From: a candidate division Zixibacteria bacterium HGW-Zixibacteria-1 | Lineage (GTDB): Bacteria; Zixibacteria; MSB-5A5; GN15; PGXB01 | Assembly: GCA_002838945.1 (NCBI GenBank) | Contig: PGXB01000002.1 | Coordinates: 151,474 to 215,473 of the forward strand | Length of the DNA: 64,000 bases | Direction of reading: 5' to 3' | Part shown: positions 50,981-60,622 of the stretch, one piece after another | How positions within the stretch are numbered: position 1 is the first letter of the stretch | How the letters are laid out: every line of letters begins with the position of its first letter | The notes under the pieces: generated by a model | What the model was told of the DNA's origin: nothing | Databases searched by the model: none | The model's input: only the letters and a program-made list of their open reading frames with translations | Made by a program: the position numbers and the translations under genes

Positions 50981-51002
50981 GGCCGGGGCGGGCGCCCCGG
51001 CC
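50981..51002 (-). terminator. Intrinsic terminator after oadB
   Basis: A 9-base-pair stem GGCCGGGGC/GCCCCGGCC with a four-base loop, followed on the minus strand by a T run (50979-50973). It lies 31 bases after the oadB stop. Confidence 0.9.
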
Positions 51003-51033
51003 TTACGAAAGTGTTGCAGCTTGCATTTTGATG

Positions 51034-52161
51034 CTACAATAGAAATGCCAGAAACACACCGGCTGCCACCGCCGAACCGATAACTCCGGCCACATTCGGG
51101 CCCATTGCCGGCATCAGCGGATTGACCTGGCCGTCGGTTGCATCCGACACGAATTTCTGCACCACACGAGCTGCCATCGGTACCGCCGAAACACCGGCCG
51201 CACCGATACACGGATTAATTTTATGTTTATGCGACAAAAACAAATTAAGAATCTTGGCGAACAGCACCCCCCCGGCCGTACTGAAAGCAAAGGCCACGGC
51301 GCCCAGCACCAGTACCATCAGTGTCCTGACATTCAGGAAGTGCGGCGCGTCCATGGTGGCGCCGACCGTCAATCCCAGGAAGATGGTAACGATATCGATC
51401 ATGGCGCCGCCCGCGGTTTTCTTGAGTCGCTCGGTGACACCGCTCTCGCGGATGAGATTTCCGAACATCAGCATGCCGATCAGCGGTCCCGCGGAGGGAA
51501 TGGCCAGCGATGCAACTATGCCGGTAACGATCGGAAAAAGAACCACCGCCGTCTTTGAAACCGGCTTCGCCTGGGGCATATCAATGGCTCGTTCCTTATG
51601 AGTAGTCAGCAGACGCATGATGGGCGGCTGTATGATCGGTACCAGCGACATATAGCTGTAGGCGGCCACGGCAATCGGACCGAGAAGATCGGGAGCCAGC
51701 TGGCTGGCAAGGTAAATCGAGGTCGGCCCGTCGGCACCACCGATAATCCCGATACTGGCCGCTTCTTTCGGCGTAAAGTCGAGCAGATAGTATGCTCCAA
51801 GCGCGGCGACAAAAATACCCAGCTGCGCCGCCGCTCCCAGCAAAAAGGTCAGCGGCCGCCCCAGTAATGGTCTGAAATCCGTCAAAACACCTATTCCCAG
51901 AAAAATAATGGGCGGGAGCAGTTCCGTCTTGATACCACTGTCGTAGATGATTTGAATAATTCCTTCACCGTACGAGCCCATTTGGGCCAGAGGCAGATTG
52001 GCCAGAATTATACCGAAACCGATAGGGATCAGAAGAAGCGGTTCGTAATATTTCGTAATAGCCAGATAAATGAGGACCCCGGCGACGATAAACATCAGCA
52101 GGTTTCCCCAGCTGAAAAATGCAAAACCCGATTTTGACAAAAGCTCCAAAAACGATTCCAT
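51034..52161 (-). CDS. oadB: Sodium-pumping decarboxylase beta subunit
   Basis: The beta subunit uses decarboxylation of a carboxybiotin to export Na+ across the inner membrane. The 375-residue polytopic protein has about nine helices and the diagnostic IIGGADGPTSIYLASQLAP segment, plus a C-terminal stretch with VNPLMPAMGPNVAG. Substrate (oxaloacetate, methylmalonyl-CoA or glutaconyl-CoA) is set by the alpha subunit. The gene is the last of an operon after oadG and oadA, 10 bases from the latter, with AAGGGGTGG before the ATG. A strong terminator follows. Confidence 0.93.
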   Translation of the reverse strand: MESFLELLSKSGFAFFSWGNLLMFIVAGVLIYLAITKYYEPLLLIPIGFGIILANLPLAQMGSYGEGIIQIIYDSGIKTELLPPIIFLGIGVLTDFRPLLGRPLTFLLGAAAQLGIFVAALGAYYLLDFTPKEAASIGIIGGADGPTSIYLASQLAPDLLGPIAVAAYSYMSLVPIIQPPIMRLLTTHKERAIDMPQAKPVSKTAVVLFPIVTGIVASLAIPSAGPLIGMLMFGNLIRESGVTERLKKTAGGAMIDIVTIFLGLTVGATMDAPHFLNVRTLMVLVLGAVAFAFSTAGGVLFAKILNLFLSHKHKINPCIGAAGVSAVPMAARVVQKFVSDATDGQVNPLMPAMGPNVAGVIGSAVAAGVFLAFLL

Positions 52162-52171
52162 AAGCCACCCC

Positions 52172-54025
52172 TTATGCGATGGTCATGATCGGTTTGGAAG
52201 CATCAATCTCATCGCCGATCTTGACATGTATGGCGGTCACCTTTCCGTCAACCGGCGCTTTTATATCATGCTTGGCCTTCATGGCTTCAACCGCCGCCAC
52301 GACATGCCCTCTGTTTACCGATTCTCCTACTTTAACCAGAATATCAACAACCTCGACAAAACCGGCAAAGGTTGAAAATACCGACGTTCCCCCTGTCGGC
52401 GCCGGTGTGGGATTATTCACCGCGGCAGCCGGAGCCGGGCTCGGATTTCCGGAAGCAGCCGCCGGCTCAACCGTTACCATAAAGGTCCGGGTGACTGCGC
52501 CTTCCTGCACCACGCACCGTGATGTTACCGGCCCGTTAATCGCAGCGGCAATAACGGGAGCAGCGGCAGGTACTTCTGCCGGCTTAGGTTCTTCTTTCTT
52601 CTTAAGTGGGACATCGATTTTGGCATTGCCCATCAGGAAACGAATGCCCTCATTAAGCTCCATCTTTTTGCCAGGAACCATGGCCGACACGACAAGGAAA
52701 ATATTCTTATCGTTGACCGGCAGACCTCTTTCTTCCAGCGCTTTTTTGGCCGGCTCAATATTCTTGGGAGCCGCATCCAGCGCATTACCGGTGAAGACCG
52801 GCAGGTTAAGCTGCTCCGAAGCAACTTTGATGACCTCGGGATCGGGAGGAAGCGGCGTCTTGCCGAAATATCCCAGGACGGCGCGTCCGTATCCGGCATC
52901 GATTTTTTTCCAGCGACCGTACATGACATTATTGAAAGCCTGCAGCCAGTACTGCTGCGAGCCGGGCGTGACCGATGTCCAAGCGCCTCCGGCCTCGACA
53001 ACCACCGGGAATTCGGCCAGAACGTCACCATACTTTTCAAGAATACCGGCTTTAACCATCATGTGCACATTGGGCCCGATAGCGCCCCCCGGCATCGGGA
53101 AACCAAGCACCCGGGCATCAGCCGTCGTGGTTGTCGGGTTGAAATCATAATCCTTCATCAATTCGTTAAGCATCTCCTCGATTTCCGACAGTTTGGAAAC
53201 GTCGATGTCAAGCGCATAGCCGGTTCCTTTCAAAGCATGATCCAGCGAACGAGCATCCGGTTGCACCGTCCCGCTCGCCATCGGCCTTACGGAGAGATCG
53301 ACACCATCGGCGCCGCCGGCAATAGCCGCCATATAGCAGGCCACCGCCATACTGGCCGTATCATGAGTATGCATCCACAACGGCATCTCCGGCGGCATAA
53401 GCTTCCTTAAACCTATCGCCGTATCATAAATAGTCTTGGGATCGGTCGTGCCGCTGGCATCCTTAAGGCAAATGCTGTCTATATGAATACCGTCTTCCAA
53501 CAGACGTTTCCCGATATTTATATAAAATTCCGCCGTGTGTACCTTATTCGACTTAAAAGGCAAGCCCATTAAAGCAATGCAGACCTGATGGTGCATCCCT
53601 GCATCAACAATCGGCTTACCGGTACGAATCAGGTTCTCGACATCATTCATGTAATCGAAATTTCTATCCCATGTTGTACCATACTGCTTCATTAACCTGG
53701 CCTGAAGCTGGAGCCCTTCGGGAGATTGTGTCGTAAGGGTCACTCCCGAAACCGATCGCGTAAGAATTTGCAGATCGACATCCGGACCGACCGCGTCACG
53801 AATAGCTTTCATATCCTCGAAAGGATCCTCACCCAGGTAAAAGAAAGGTGCCTGATACCTGGCCCCGCCCCCGAACTCGAAATGATGAATTCCCAATTCG
53901 GCTGCCCTTTTCATAGCAGGCAGAAAATCATTTAATCTGACCTTACCCCCAAAAGAACTTTGCAAGCCATCGCGAAACGGCATAAACTGCACTCTGATTT
54001 TCTTGGCAGTCTTGGTGAAGATCAT
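52172..54025 (-). CDS. oadA: Biotin-dependent carboxyltransferase, oxaloacetate decarboxylase alpha/PycB type
   Basis: The 617-residue subunit has a carboxyltransferase TIM barrel (about 8-300) with metal motifs FRDGLQS, CLKDASG (a Lys carbamate) and MHTHDT; then a conserved C-terminal domain, an Ala/Pro-rich linker (about 470-545), and a biotinyl domain. The biotin site reads EAMKA, with Lys583, where most have EAMKM. The enzyme decarboxylates oxaloacetate to pyruvate, or the reverse with a pump. The ATG overlaps the oadG stop by four bases and has GAGGAGG in front. Context with oadB, birA and malic enzyme supports a C4 role. Confidence 0.88.
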   Translation of the reverse strand: MIFTKTAKKIRVQFMPFRDGLQSSFGGKVRLNDFLPAMKRAAELGIHHFEFGGGARYQAPFFYLGEDPFEDMKAIRDAVGPDVDLQILTRSVSGVTLTTQSPEGLQLQARLMKQYGTTWDRNFDYMNDVENLIRTGKPIVDAGMHHQVCIALMGLPFKSNKVHTAEFYINIGKRLLEDGIHIDSICLKDASGTTDPKTIYDTAIGLRKLMPPEMPLWMHTHDTASMAVACYMAAIAGGADGVDLSVRPMASGTVQPDARSLDHALKGTGYALDIDVSKLSEIEEMLNELMKDYDFNPTTTTADARVLGFPMPGGAIGPNVHMMVKAGILEKYGDVLAEFPVVVEAGGAWTSVTPGSQQYWLQAFNNVMYGRWKKIDAGYGRAVLGYFGKTPLPPDPEVIKVASEQLNLPVFTGNALDAAPKNIEPAKKALEERGLPVNDKNIFLVVSAMVPGKKMELNEGIRFLMGNAKIDVPLKKKEEPKPAEVPAAAPVIAAAINGPVTSRCVVQEGAVTRTFMVTVEPAAASGNPSPAPAAAVNNPTPAPTGGTSVFSTFAGFVEVVDILVKVGESVNRGHVVAAVEAMKAKHDIKAPVDGKVTAIHVKIGDEIDASKPIMTIA

Positions 54026-54234
54026 TTTACCTCCTCAACCTTGGTAATAATGGTTCCGGGATAGATAGTGTTCATGGCGGACGCCACGGCCGCCAGAACA
54101 GCCGCATCAGTGGTTACCTCCTTATGCGCAAATATCCAGGAGGTCATGCGCATTAAGACGGCCAGCACGGATAGCAGAACAAAAACCGCGATAAAAGCGG
54201 AAATACAAATAGATAGTAGATCAGGTGAATTCAT
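54022..54234 (-). CDS. oadG: Sodium-pumping decarboxylase gamma subunit (OadG-like)
   Basis: A 70-residue protein with one membrane helix (about 8-30) and a soluble C-terminus, as in OadG, which helps assemble the alpha and beta subunits. It opens the operon; its stop overlaps the start of oadA (ATGA). The tail DAAVLAAVASAMNTIYPG is OadG-like. It is preceded by a hairpin 17 bases upstream and a sigma-70 promoter. Confidence 0.8.
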   Translation of the reverse strand: MNSPDLLSICISAFIAVFVLLSVLAVLMRMTSWIFAHKEVTTDAAVLAAVASAMNTIYPGTIITKVEEVK

Positions 54235-54251
54235 ATAAATCCCCCAAAATG

Positions 54252-54275
54252 CTATTGCCGGCTTCCCGGCAATAG
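54252..54275 (-). promoter_or_regulatory. Hairpin in the oadG leader
   Basis: A perfect 10-base-pair stem (CTATTGCCGG/CCGGCAATAG) with a four-base loop ends 17 bases before the oadG start. No T tract follows, so it is more likely a leader structure or protein-binding site than a terminator. Confidence 0.5.
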
Positions 54276-54344
54276 TTATCGCGACATTACAAAAAAACGT
54301 CGTAATAAATACTATTAAGTTTTCTCTTCAGGTGTACCCGCTCA

Positions 54345-54374
54345 AAATTAACACAATAACGGTATTAATGTCAA
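54345..54374 (-). promoter_or_regulatory. Sigma-70 promoter of the oad operon
   Basis: TTGACA (54374-54369), an 18-base spacer and TAATTT (54350-54345) on the minus strand. It starts near 54338, giving a leader of about 104 bases that includes the hairpin. It lies just past the birA stop. Confidence 0.6.
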
Positions 54375-54380
54375 GGAAAT

Positions 54381-55316
54381 TCAGGAAATCAGAACCAGGC
54401 GCCCGGTTGATACCGGCCGCGACACCCCTTCAAGGTGAAGATAAAGATCGTCCCCAATGGCCAATACGCGGCCGGAGCAAATTTCATCGTCCTCGGCATC
54501 ATCGGTGTCGGGCCGAATCACGACTTTTTTGCCGATTATAGCCGATCGGCGGCGGTATTGGTCAATTAACCGGCAATATTTTCCAAAAAGCAGGTTTTCA
54601 ATGTTTCTTTCGAGAGCAAGTATGAGATTGGCAAATATATAATTAAATCGGGCTTTGCCTGGATTTGGCTCAAACTGCCAAACAGATCCGGCCCGCGGCA
54701 CAAAGTCGGAGACCGGTATATGGGGCGTTTTTTCCACATTCAAGCCGATACCGACGGCCGCGGCGGTAATAATATCACCCTCGGCCTGGGTGAAGGCCAG
54801 GACACCCGCAACTTTGGAATTATCTATCAAAACATCGTTAATCCACTTGATTTCGGCCCGACCCGCCAGGCTTTCAATCGTATCAATTGTCTCAACAACT
54901 GAGACCGTGGCCAGAACGGTAAGACTGACCGCAATCTGTTCAATAACCCGATTTGGCTCAAAATAAGCCACAAGATGAATATTTCCGGCCAAACCGGCCC
55001 AGGGTCGACCTTTAAATCCATGGAATCCTCCACCGGAATCGGCCAGAAAAAGAGAACCGTCAGGGATTGGAACATTTTCCCGGCAAAATTCGGACACCAG
55101 ATCATAATGAGAACAAGAAGCCACCTTTACAATAAAAAGATATTTCCAAAATGTCGAAAGACCGTATTCTACCCGAAAAAACGTCTTTGATTCGAACAAC
55201 TTTCCAAGAAGTCGATGATAGACAACAGGTTCACTGCCGATTTCGACACGCTGAAAAGACAGCGATTCTCCCAAAACATATTCGGCGTATTGAATGTCGT
55301 CGGTGTAAACAATCAT
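54381..55316 (-). CDS. birA: Biotin-protein ligase
   Basis: BirA attaches biotin to the lysine of biotinyl domains. The 311-residue product lacks an N-terminal DNA-binding domain. The ligase core shows GRPWAGLAGNIHL (biotin-binding, from the family GRGRxGRxWxS), KWINDVLID (KWPND-like), GIGLNV, and a C-terminal SH3-like domain with GKKVVIRP. The segment 1-75 is unfamiliar. It lies directly upstream of the oad operon, whose alpha subunit has a biotinyl domain, so oadA is a likely substrate. Confidence 0.85.
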   Translation of the reverse strand: MIVYTDDIQYAEYVLGESLSFQRVEIGSEPVVYHRLLGKLFESKTFFRVEYGLSTFWKYLFIVKVASCSHYDLVSEFCRENVPIPDGSLFLADSGGGFHGFKGRPWAGLAGNIHLVAYFEPNRVIEQIAVSLTVLATVSVVETIDTIESLAGRAEIKWINDVLIDNSKVAGVLAFTQAEGDIITAAAVGIGLNVEKTPHIPVSDFVPRAGSVWQFEPNPGKARFNYIFANLILALERNIENLLFGKYCRLIDQYRRRSAIIGKKVVIRPDTDDAEDDEICSGRVLAIGDDLYLHLEGVSRPVSTGRLVLIS

Positions 55317-55375
55317 TCAGTGAAATTACCGGCTGCACCGGCCAATGGCAACAGAAATTTTCCTTCAAAAAAAAA

Positions 55376-55395
55376 GCCGGGGCATTGACCCCGGC
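55376..55395 (-). terminator. Intrinsic terminator after the malic enzyme gene
   Basis: A 7-base-pair stem GCCGGGG/CCCCGGC with a six-base loop; read on the minus strand it is followed by nine or more T (55375-55367). It lies 20 bases past the stop at 55415. Confidence 0.9.
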
Positions 55396-55414
55396 CTGGC
55401 AATCAACAAAGTGA

Positions 55415-57670
55415 TTACTTTCTTCCATTTTGCTGGGCATCGACCACCGCAATGGCCGCCATATCAACGATTTGATTGACGTCATGAGTGCGATGAAGCA
55501 CATGCACCGGTCTGGAGAAGCCCATCAAAATCGGACCGACGGCAATCAGGCCGCCCATCCGCTGAACCAGTTTGTAGGCGATATTGCCCGAGTTAAGATC
55601 GGGGAATATGAAGACATTGGCTTCCTCCTTCAGCTTGGAGAAGGGGAAGTATTTCTGCATGAAATCCGGCATCATGGCGGTATCAGCCTGCATCTCACCT
55701 TCGACCACCAATGTCGGATCTTTCTTACGAACCAGCTCAACCGCCTTGGCTACTTTATCCGATTCCGGGTATCGAGCCGAACCGAAATTCGAGAATGAAA
55801 GCATGGCAATCTTCGGCTCAATATCGAAGGCCCTGGCAACATGCGAAGCGCTGACAGCGATTTCGGCGAGTTCTTCGGCATCAGGGTTAATATTCACCGT
55901 CGTGTCGGCAAACATATAAACCTTGTCCTTCTGAATCATAGCGAACAGTCCGGACACGCGGTGGATTCCCTCATTAAGCGGAATTATTTCCAGCGCGGGC
56001 CGAATGGTCGTCGGATATGTCGATGTAACCCCTGAAAGAACGCCGTCACAGTCACCCATCTCGAGCATCATAAGACCGAAGTAGGTGCGGTCACGCAGGG
56101 TCCAGAGAGCCTGTTCCTTGGTGATACCACGCCGGCAGCGTTTTTCATAAAATCTCTCGGAATACGGCTTGCGCTTGTCAGAAGTAATCGGATTAATAAT
56201 CTCAATCCCGTCGAGACTGACTTCAAGTGCGTCTGCCGCCATCTTGACATTTTCGGGATCACCCAGAAGTATCGGCTTGGCGATACCTTCGCTGACGACG
56301 ATATGCGCGGCACGAAGAATTCGATCCGAATCGCCTTCAGGAAAGACTATTCGCTTGGGACTCTTGCGGGCCTTATCAGTGACTGCGCTCATTATGATCC
56401 GGCCCTTGCCGATTCGGCGCTCAAGGGAACGTTTATATTCCTCAATATCGACCTTATTCAGAGCAACGCCGGAATCCATGGCAGCCTGGGCGACTGCTCC
56501 GGCCTCCCAGGTGAGCACCCGGTGATCGAAAGGCTTGGGAATTATGTACTCGCGGCCGAACTTAAAATGATCGACCCCATAAGCCCGGGCGACTTCATCG
56601 GGAACATCTTCTTTGGCCAGCTTCGCCAGCGCCTTGACCGCTGCAATTTTCATTTCATCATTGATCGCGGTGGCATGGACATCAAGAGCACCCCGGAAAA
56701 TGAACGGGAATCCCAGAACATTATTGACCTGATTGGGATAATCCGAACGTCCGGTCGCCATGATAACATCTTTCCTGGCCGCGACCGCATCAGGATAGGA
56801 AATTTCGGGATCAGGATTGGCCATGGCAAAAATGATCGGATCACGCGCCATTGATTTGACCATTTCCTTGGTTACCATATCCTTGGCGGAGACACCGACA
56901 AAAACGTCGGCATCCTTCATGGCATCTTCAAGAGTCCGGCATTTGGATTCACGCTCGAATTCGGCTTTATACTTATTCAATTTATCGCCGCGCCCCTTAT
57001 ATATGACACCTTTGGTATCGACCATCAGGATATTTTCATGCTTGACACCGAGAGTGCAATAAAGCTTGGCACAGGCAATTCCTGCGGCGCCGGCGCCGCA
57101 AAAAACGACCCGCACTTTGGCGATATCCTTTTTTACCAGTTCCAGCGCATTCAACAATGCCGCACCGGAAATAATGGCGGTGCCGTGCTGATCATCATGA
57201 AAGACCGGTATTTTCATGGTCCGTTTGAGTGTTTCTTCGATGTAGAAGCACTCCGGGGCCTTTATGTCTTCAAGATTTATGCCGCCGAAAGTCGGTTCGA
57301 GAAGCTGGCAGCATTTTATGATTTCATCCGGATCTTCCGTATCGAGTTCGATGTCAAAAACATCGACGTCGCCGAATCGTTTAAACAGAACGCCTTTTCC
57401 TTCCATGACCGGCTTACCGGCCGCAGCCCCGATATTCCCCAGCCCAAGAACAGCAGTCCCATTCGAAACCACCGCCACCAGGTTGCCTTTGGCGGTGTAT
57501 TTATATACATCACCCGGATTGGCGTGAATCTCAAGACACGGCTGAGCCACGCCCGGAGTATAAGCCAATGATAAATCAAGCTGTGTCACGCAGGGCTTGG
57601 TCGGATTCACTTCGACTTTGCCCGGCTTTCCCATGCTGTGATAATCAAGGGCTTGTTGTTTCGTTATCAT
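55415..57670 (-). CDS. maeB: Malic enzyme fused to phosphotransacetylase domain
   Basis: The 751-residue protein has an N-terminal malic enzyme (about 1-425): the Tyr-containing [18 protein letters not shown], the NAD(P)-binding [13 protein letters not shown] and MANPDPEI. The C-terminal part (about 430-751) is a phosphotransacetylase-like domain ([27 protein letters not shown]), usual in MaeB and often regulatory. It oxidises malate to pyruvate and CO2, preferring NADP in known MaeB. It precedes birA and the oad operon, making a malate-pyruvate-oxaloacetate block. Its own promoter is upstream and a terminator downstream. Confidence 0.95.
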   Translation of the reverse strand: MITKQQALDYHSMGKPGKVEVNPTKPCVTQLDLSLAYTPGVAQPCLEIHANPGDVYKYTAKGNLVAVVSNGTAVLGLGNIGAAAGKPVMEGKGVLFKRFGDVDVFDIELDTEDPDEIIKCCQLLEPTFGGINLEDIKAPECFYIEETLKRTMKIPVFHDDQHGTAIISGAALLNALELVKKDIAKVRVVFCGAGAAGIACAKLYCTLGVKHENILMVDTKGVIYKGRGDKLNKYKAEFERESKCRTLEDAMKDADVFVGVSAKDMVTKEMVKSMARDPIIFAMANPDPEISYPDAVAARKDVIMATGRSDYPNQVNNVLGFPFIFRGALDVHATAINDEMKIAAVKALAKLAKEDVPDEVARAYGVDHFKFGREYIIPKPFDHRVLTWEAGAVAQAAMDSGVALNKVDIEEYKRSLERRIGKGRIIMSAVTDKARKSPKRIVFPEGDSDRILRAAHIVVSEGIAKPILLGDPENVKMAADALEVSLDGIEIINPITSDKRKPYSERFYEKRCRRGITKEQALWTLRDRTYFGLMMLEMGDCDGVLSGVTSTYPTTIRPALEIIPLNEGIHRVSGLFAMIQKDKVYMFADTTVNINPDAEELAEIAVSASHVARAFDIEPKIAMLSFSNFGSARYPESDKVAKAVELVRKKDPTLVVEGEMQADTAMMPDFMQKYFPFSKLKEEANVFIFPDLNSGNIAYKLVQRMGGLIAVGPILMGFSRPVHVLHRTHDVNQIVDMAAIAVVDAQQNGRK

Positions 57671-57725
57671 ATGAGTTAAGCTCCTACTTTAAACCCATTA
57701 AGTTTAGTCCTCCCGTAACGGGTCA

Positions 57726-57753
57726 TATATAATTGTTTAAAATCAATAGTCAA
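57726..57753 (-). promoter_or_regulatory. Sigma-70 promoter of maeB
   Basis: TTGACT (57753-57748), a 16-base spacer and TATATA (57731-57726) on the minus strand. Transcription near 57719 gives a leader of about 50 bases ending in AGGAG before the ATG at 57670. Confidence 0.55.
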
Positions 57754-57936
57754 GCGTTTTTGGCCGACTTCTTCCATTCAAGCTTTTTGCGCCGGTCAAA
57801 CACCTCAAATTGAGAATTCTTTCCAACCCGGTTTTGGCTTTTGAATTGGTTTATTGGCTTTTTGGAAACCTTTCCACCGACTTCTCGTAAAGAACTAATA
57901 GAGAATGGCTATAATTATATTTTATGGGAGGAATAG

Positions 57937-58785
57937 ATGAAATTCACCCTCAAAACCTTATTTTTGACGACTCTCCTTACTTTTGGCTGTTTGCTGGCTT
58001 CCTCAATTGACACCTTCGCCGGCATCGTTCAGACCTGGGAAGAATCATATAATGCCAATTCGGGCGGGACCCTTTACATCGAGTCGGATATCGGCTCGAT
58101 TTATATAGAAACCAATACCGCCAATAAAGTCGAGATAGAGATTGCCGCCAAACTGGACACCCGGAGCGAGCGGAAAACCGAAGAAATTCTTGAAAATCTG
58201 AAATTGGAATTCGAACAGGATGGCGATGATGTGTCTATTTTTGCCGAATTTAAAAACCGCAATATCTGGTCGTTATGGGGCAGCAGAGGGTCATCGCTGG
58301 GATTGGAATTTCATATTTCCGTCCCCGAAGAATATAATCTTGATCTCTTCACTGCCGGCGGCAGCATTGATGTGAACAACTTAACCGGGGAGGCCCGCGT
58401 CGAGACCTCAGGCGGCAGCCTTAGATTCCGGGAAATCAAGGGTCTCATCGAGGGAAAAACCTCAGGCGGCAGTATCAGACTGGAAAGCTGCGTTGGTGAT
58501 GTCGATGTAAAAACTTCCGGAGGCAGCATCACCGCCAGAATCGAAGGTCAGCCCGAAGATGACTGCCGATTAAGCACTTCCGGCGGCGGTGTGACCGTAT
58601 ATCTCAGCCGCAACATCAATGTCGATATCGACGCCAGCACCAGTGCCGGTCATGTTGAAACCGATTTTCCTGTAACAATCCGCGGAAAAGTTCGTAAATC
58701 ATCCTTGAAGGGACAAATTAACGAAGGCGGTCCGGAGCTGTATTTAAGGACTTCCGCCGGAAATATCAATATTTTGGAGATATAA
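57937..58785 (+). CDS. Secreted DUF4097-type beta-solenoid protein
   Basis: A signal peptide (about 1-28) leads to a repetitive beta-rich domain with SGGS repeats (TSGGSLRF, TSGGSIRL, TSGGSITA, TSGGGVTV) at 17-30-residue steps, the DUF4097 pattern that forms a right-handed solenoid. Such proteins are thought to be surface or envelope adhesins; roles are poorly known. GGGAGG lies 6 bases before the ATG. It is convergent with mlaD and ends in a strong terminator. Confidence 0.8.
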   Translation: MKFTLKTLFLTTLLTFGCLLASSIDTFAGIVQTWEESYNANSGGTLYIESDIGSIYIETNTANKVEIEIAAKLDTRSERKTEEILENLKLEFEQDGDDVSIFAEFKNRNIWSLWGSRGSSLGLEFHISVPEEYNLDLFTAGGSIDVNNLTGEARVETSGGSLRFREIKGLIEGKTSGGSIRLESCVGDVDVKTSGGSITARIEGQPEDDCRLSTSGGGVTVYLSRNINVDIDASTSAGHVETDFPVTIRGKVRKSSLKGQINEGGPELYLRTSAGNINILEI

Positions 58786-58851
58786 CATTCCTTTTTACAT
58801 ATAGTCATCGGGGCCGCTTCGGCGGCCCCACCCCAGCCTCAGACCTCACCC

Positions 58852-58883
58852 GAACCCGGTGATCCAATCACCGGGTTCTTTTT
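58852..58883 (+). terminator. Intrinsic terminator after the DUF4097 gene
   Basis: A 12-base-pair stem GAACCCGGTGAT/ATCACCGGGTTC with a three-base loop, followed by five T. A second GC-rich hairpin (GGGGCCGC/GCGGCCCC, TTCG loop) at 58810-58829 lies upstream. Confidence 0.88.
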
Positions 58884-58906
58884 ATGAAATAGATTCGGGC
58901 GGTGCG

Positions 58907-59842
58907 CTAAAACACCGAAAACTTGAAATACTTGCGGGGATTGTTCTCGATATCGGTAACCAGATTCTCAACGCGGACAATCAGATTCTTTATCTCCTGA
59001 TACAATTCGTCATCATTGACCATCGCCCCGGCCGTCCCCTGCCCCTGGTTGATCTTGGCCAGAATCGAATCGATTCGTCCGCTTGAGGCATGAATATTGT
59101 CATACAGCCCGGGATCCGAAAGCAATTTACCTATCGTCCCTTCATTCTTATTGGCCTTCTCGGCGATGCCATCGATGTTATCCGTCAGACTCTCCAGCGA
59201 TGAAACAATTTTCTTCTGACTCTCCTGCATATCATTGATCAAAATTGTCAGCGAGGACATCAGGCGCGTCATTTCATTATACAGCGTCTCCTCGGTAAAC
59301 ATCTTTCCAACCGAACCCTCCCCCCGATTCAGGCGGCCGGTCAGTTCGGTCAGATTGCTGGTCAGGTCCTTGGCCTTGGACATGACCGCCTCGCCCTCCG
59401 TAAAGACAGCCGAGAGATCGCCCGGTTCGGTGCTCGGAATGACGGAGCCTTCGGGCAGTATCGGGTTGGCATATGAACCCGGGATAATCTCAATATATTT
59501 ATCACCGATAAATCCGATTGTCCCGACCTTGATAGAGGCATCGGTTGTGACCATCTTGGTGACAGACTTCAAAATACGAAATTTGACTTCGACCTGGCGC
59601 ATGTCATCGAGATGAACGAATTCAACCTTATAAACATTCCCGACCTCTATACCTGCAACCCAAACCGGGCTGCCTGTCACCAAACCATTAACATTCTTGA
59701 AATATGCTTTATATTTAACTTTGCTGTCGAATATGGAAGTTCCGCCTCCCGAAAAAGAGGCCCAGAGCAAAACCGCTATGGCTATGGCCAGGAGGATACC
59801 GACCCTCAATTCGCCCCATTTTATTTTTGTAGTTCGTTTCAT
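58907..59842 (-). CDS. mlaD: MlaD-like lipid-binding MCE protein
   Basis: MlaD is the periplasmic MCE subunit of the Mla phospholipid transporter. The 311-residue protein has one N-terminal membrane helix (about 12-30), an MCE domain (38-118) with KVKYKAYFKNVNGLVTGSPVWVAGIEVGNV, then a long coiled-coil-like region (150-290). It is longer than the short MlaD of E. coli (about 180) and resembles the MCE proteins with a helical tail. It follows mlaF by 12 bases on the same strand. Confidence 0.9.
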   Translation of the reverse strand: MKRTTKIKWGELRVGILLAIAIAVLLWASFSGGGTSIFDSKVKYKAYFKNVNGLVTGSPVWVAGIEVGNVYKVEFVHLDDMRQVEVKFRILKSVTKMVTTDASIKVGTIGFIGDKYIEIIPGSYANPILPEGSVIPSTEPGDLSAVFTEGEAVMSKAKDLTSNLTELTGRLNRGEGSVGKMFTEETLYNEMTRLMSSLTILINDMQESQKKIVSSLESLTDNIDGIAEKANKNEGTIGKLLSDPGLYDNIHASSGRIDSILAKINQGQGTAGAMVNDDELYQEIKNLIVRVENLVTDIENNPRKYFKFSVF

Positions 59843-59854
59843 TTCATCCTCTAT

Positions 59855-60622
59855 CTATATAAAGTCTATTTTTTTTACATTTTTGATCGCATCGCGGAAG
59901 GGCTGAAGGAAGTCCACTACCAGCGGGCCCTCCTCATTGCGGAGTTCTCCAAGCGACCCGTCAAAAGCGATCCGGCCGTCATCAATAATAATAAATTTTT
60001 CCGCGAGTTCAAAAGCATCCGAAATTTGATGTGTCACGACGATGGATGTGACCTGTTTTACTTCGGCCAGATGGTTAATCAGAATAATAATATTCCTGGT
60101 CATCTGCGGATCCAGACCGGTGGTCGGCTCATCATAAAGCATGATCCTGGGATTGGTCGAAAGAAGAGCCCGCCCGATCGCCACCCGTCGCTGCATCCCG
60201 CCCGAAAGCTGGTCGGGAAGATTATCGATTATTTCGTCCGACAGACCGACAAACCCAAGCATTTCGCGGACCTTAGCATCGATTTCTTCCATCTTCATCC
60301 TGGTATGTTCAAAGAGATAATACCCGACATTTTCACCGACTGTCAGCGAATCAAACAGCGCCCCGTCCTGAAAAACCATGCCGATCTGTTTGCGGATTTC
60401 TCTTAAGTGCTTTTCCTTGAGTTTGCAGATATTTTTGCCATCAATAAATATTTCGCCGCTATTTGGACAAGCCAGGCCAAGTATCAGGCGAAGAATGGTC
60501 GATTTCCCGGAGCCGGAATGTCCCATAATCACCCGTGACTCGCCGTCGGGAACAAGAAATGAGACGTTTTTCAATATCTGTTTATCTTCTATGGAATAAT
60601 TTACGTTGCGAAATTCGATCAT
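59855..60622 (-). CDS. mlaF: Mla ABC transporter ATPase
   Basis: The 255-residue ATPase has Walker A GHSGSGKST, the signature LSGGMQRRVAIGRAL, Walker B IMLYDEPTTGLD and a D-loop His in VVTHQ. These fit MlaF of the outer-membrane lipid asymmetry system. Its start overlaps the mlaE stop by four bases. mlaD follows. Confidence 0.94.
   Translation of the reverse strand: MIEFRNVNYSIEDKQILKNVSFLVPDGESRVIMGHSGSGKSTILRLILGLACPNSGEIFIDGKNICKLKEKHLREIRKQIGMVFQDGALFDSLTVGENVGYYLFEHTRMKMEEIDAKVREMLGFVGLSDEIIDNLPDQLSGGMQRRVAIGRALLSTNPRIMLYDEPTTGLDPQMTRNIIILINHLAEVKQVTSIVVTHQISDAFELAEKFIIIDDGRIAFDGSLGELRNEEGPLVVDFLQPFRDAIKNVKKIDFI

Noticed and set aside
58401-58610. Repeats encoding SGGS in the DUF4097 gene as a CRISPR-like array
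   Set aside because: They are coding repeats of a beta-solenoid protein with diverged nucleotides.
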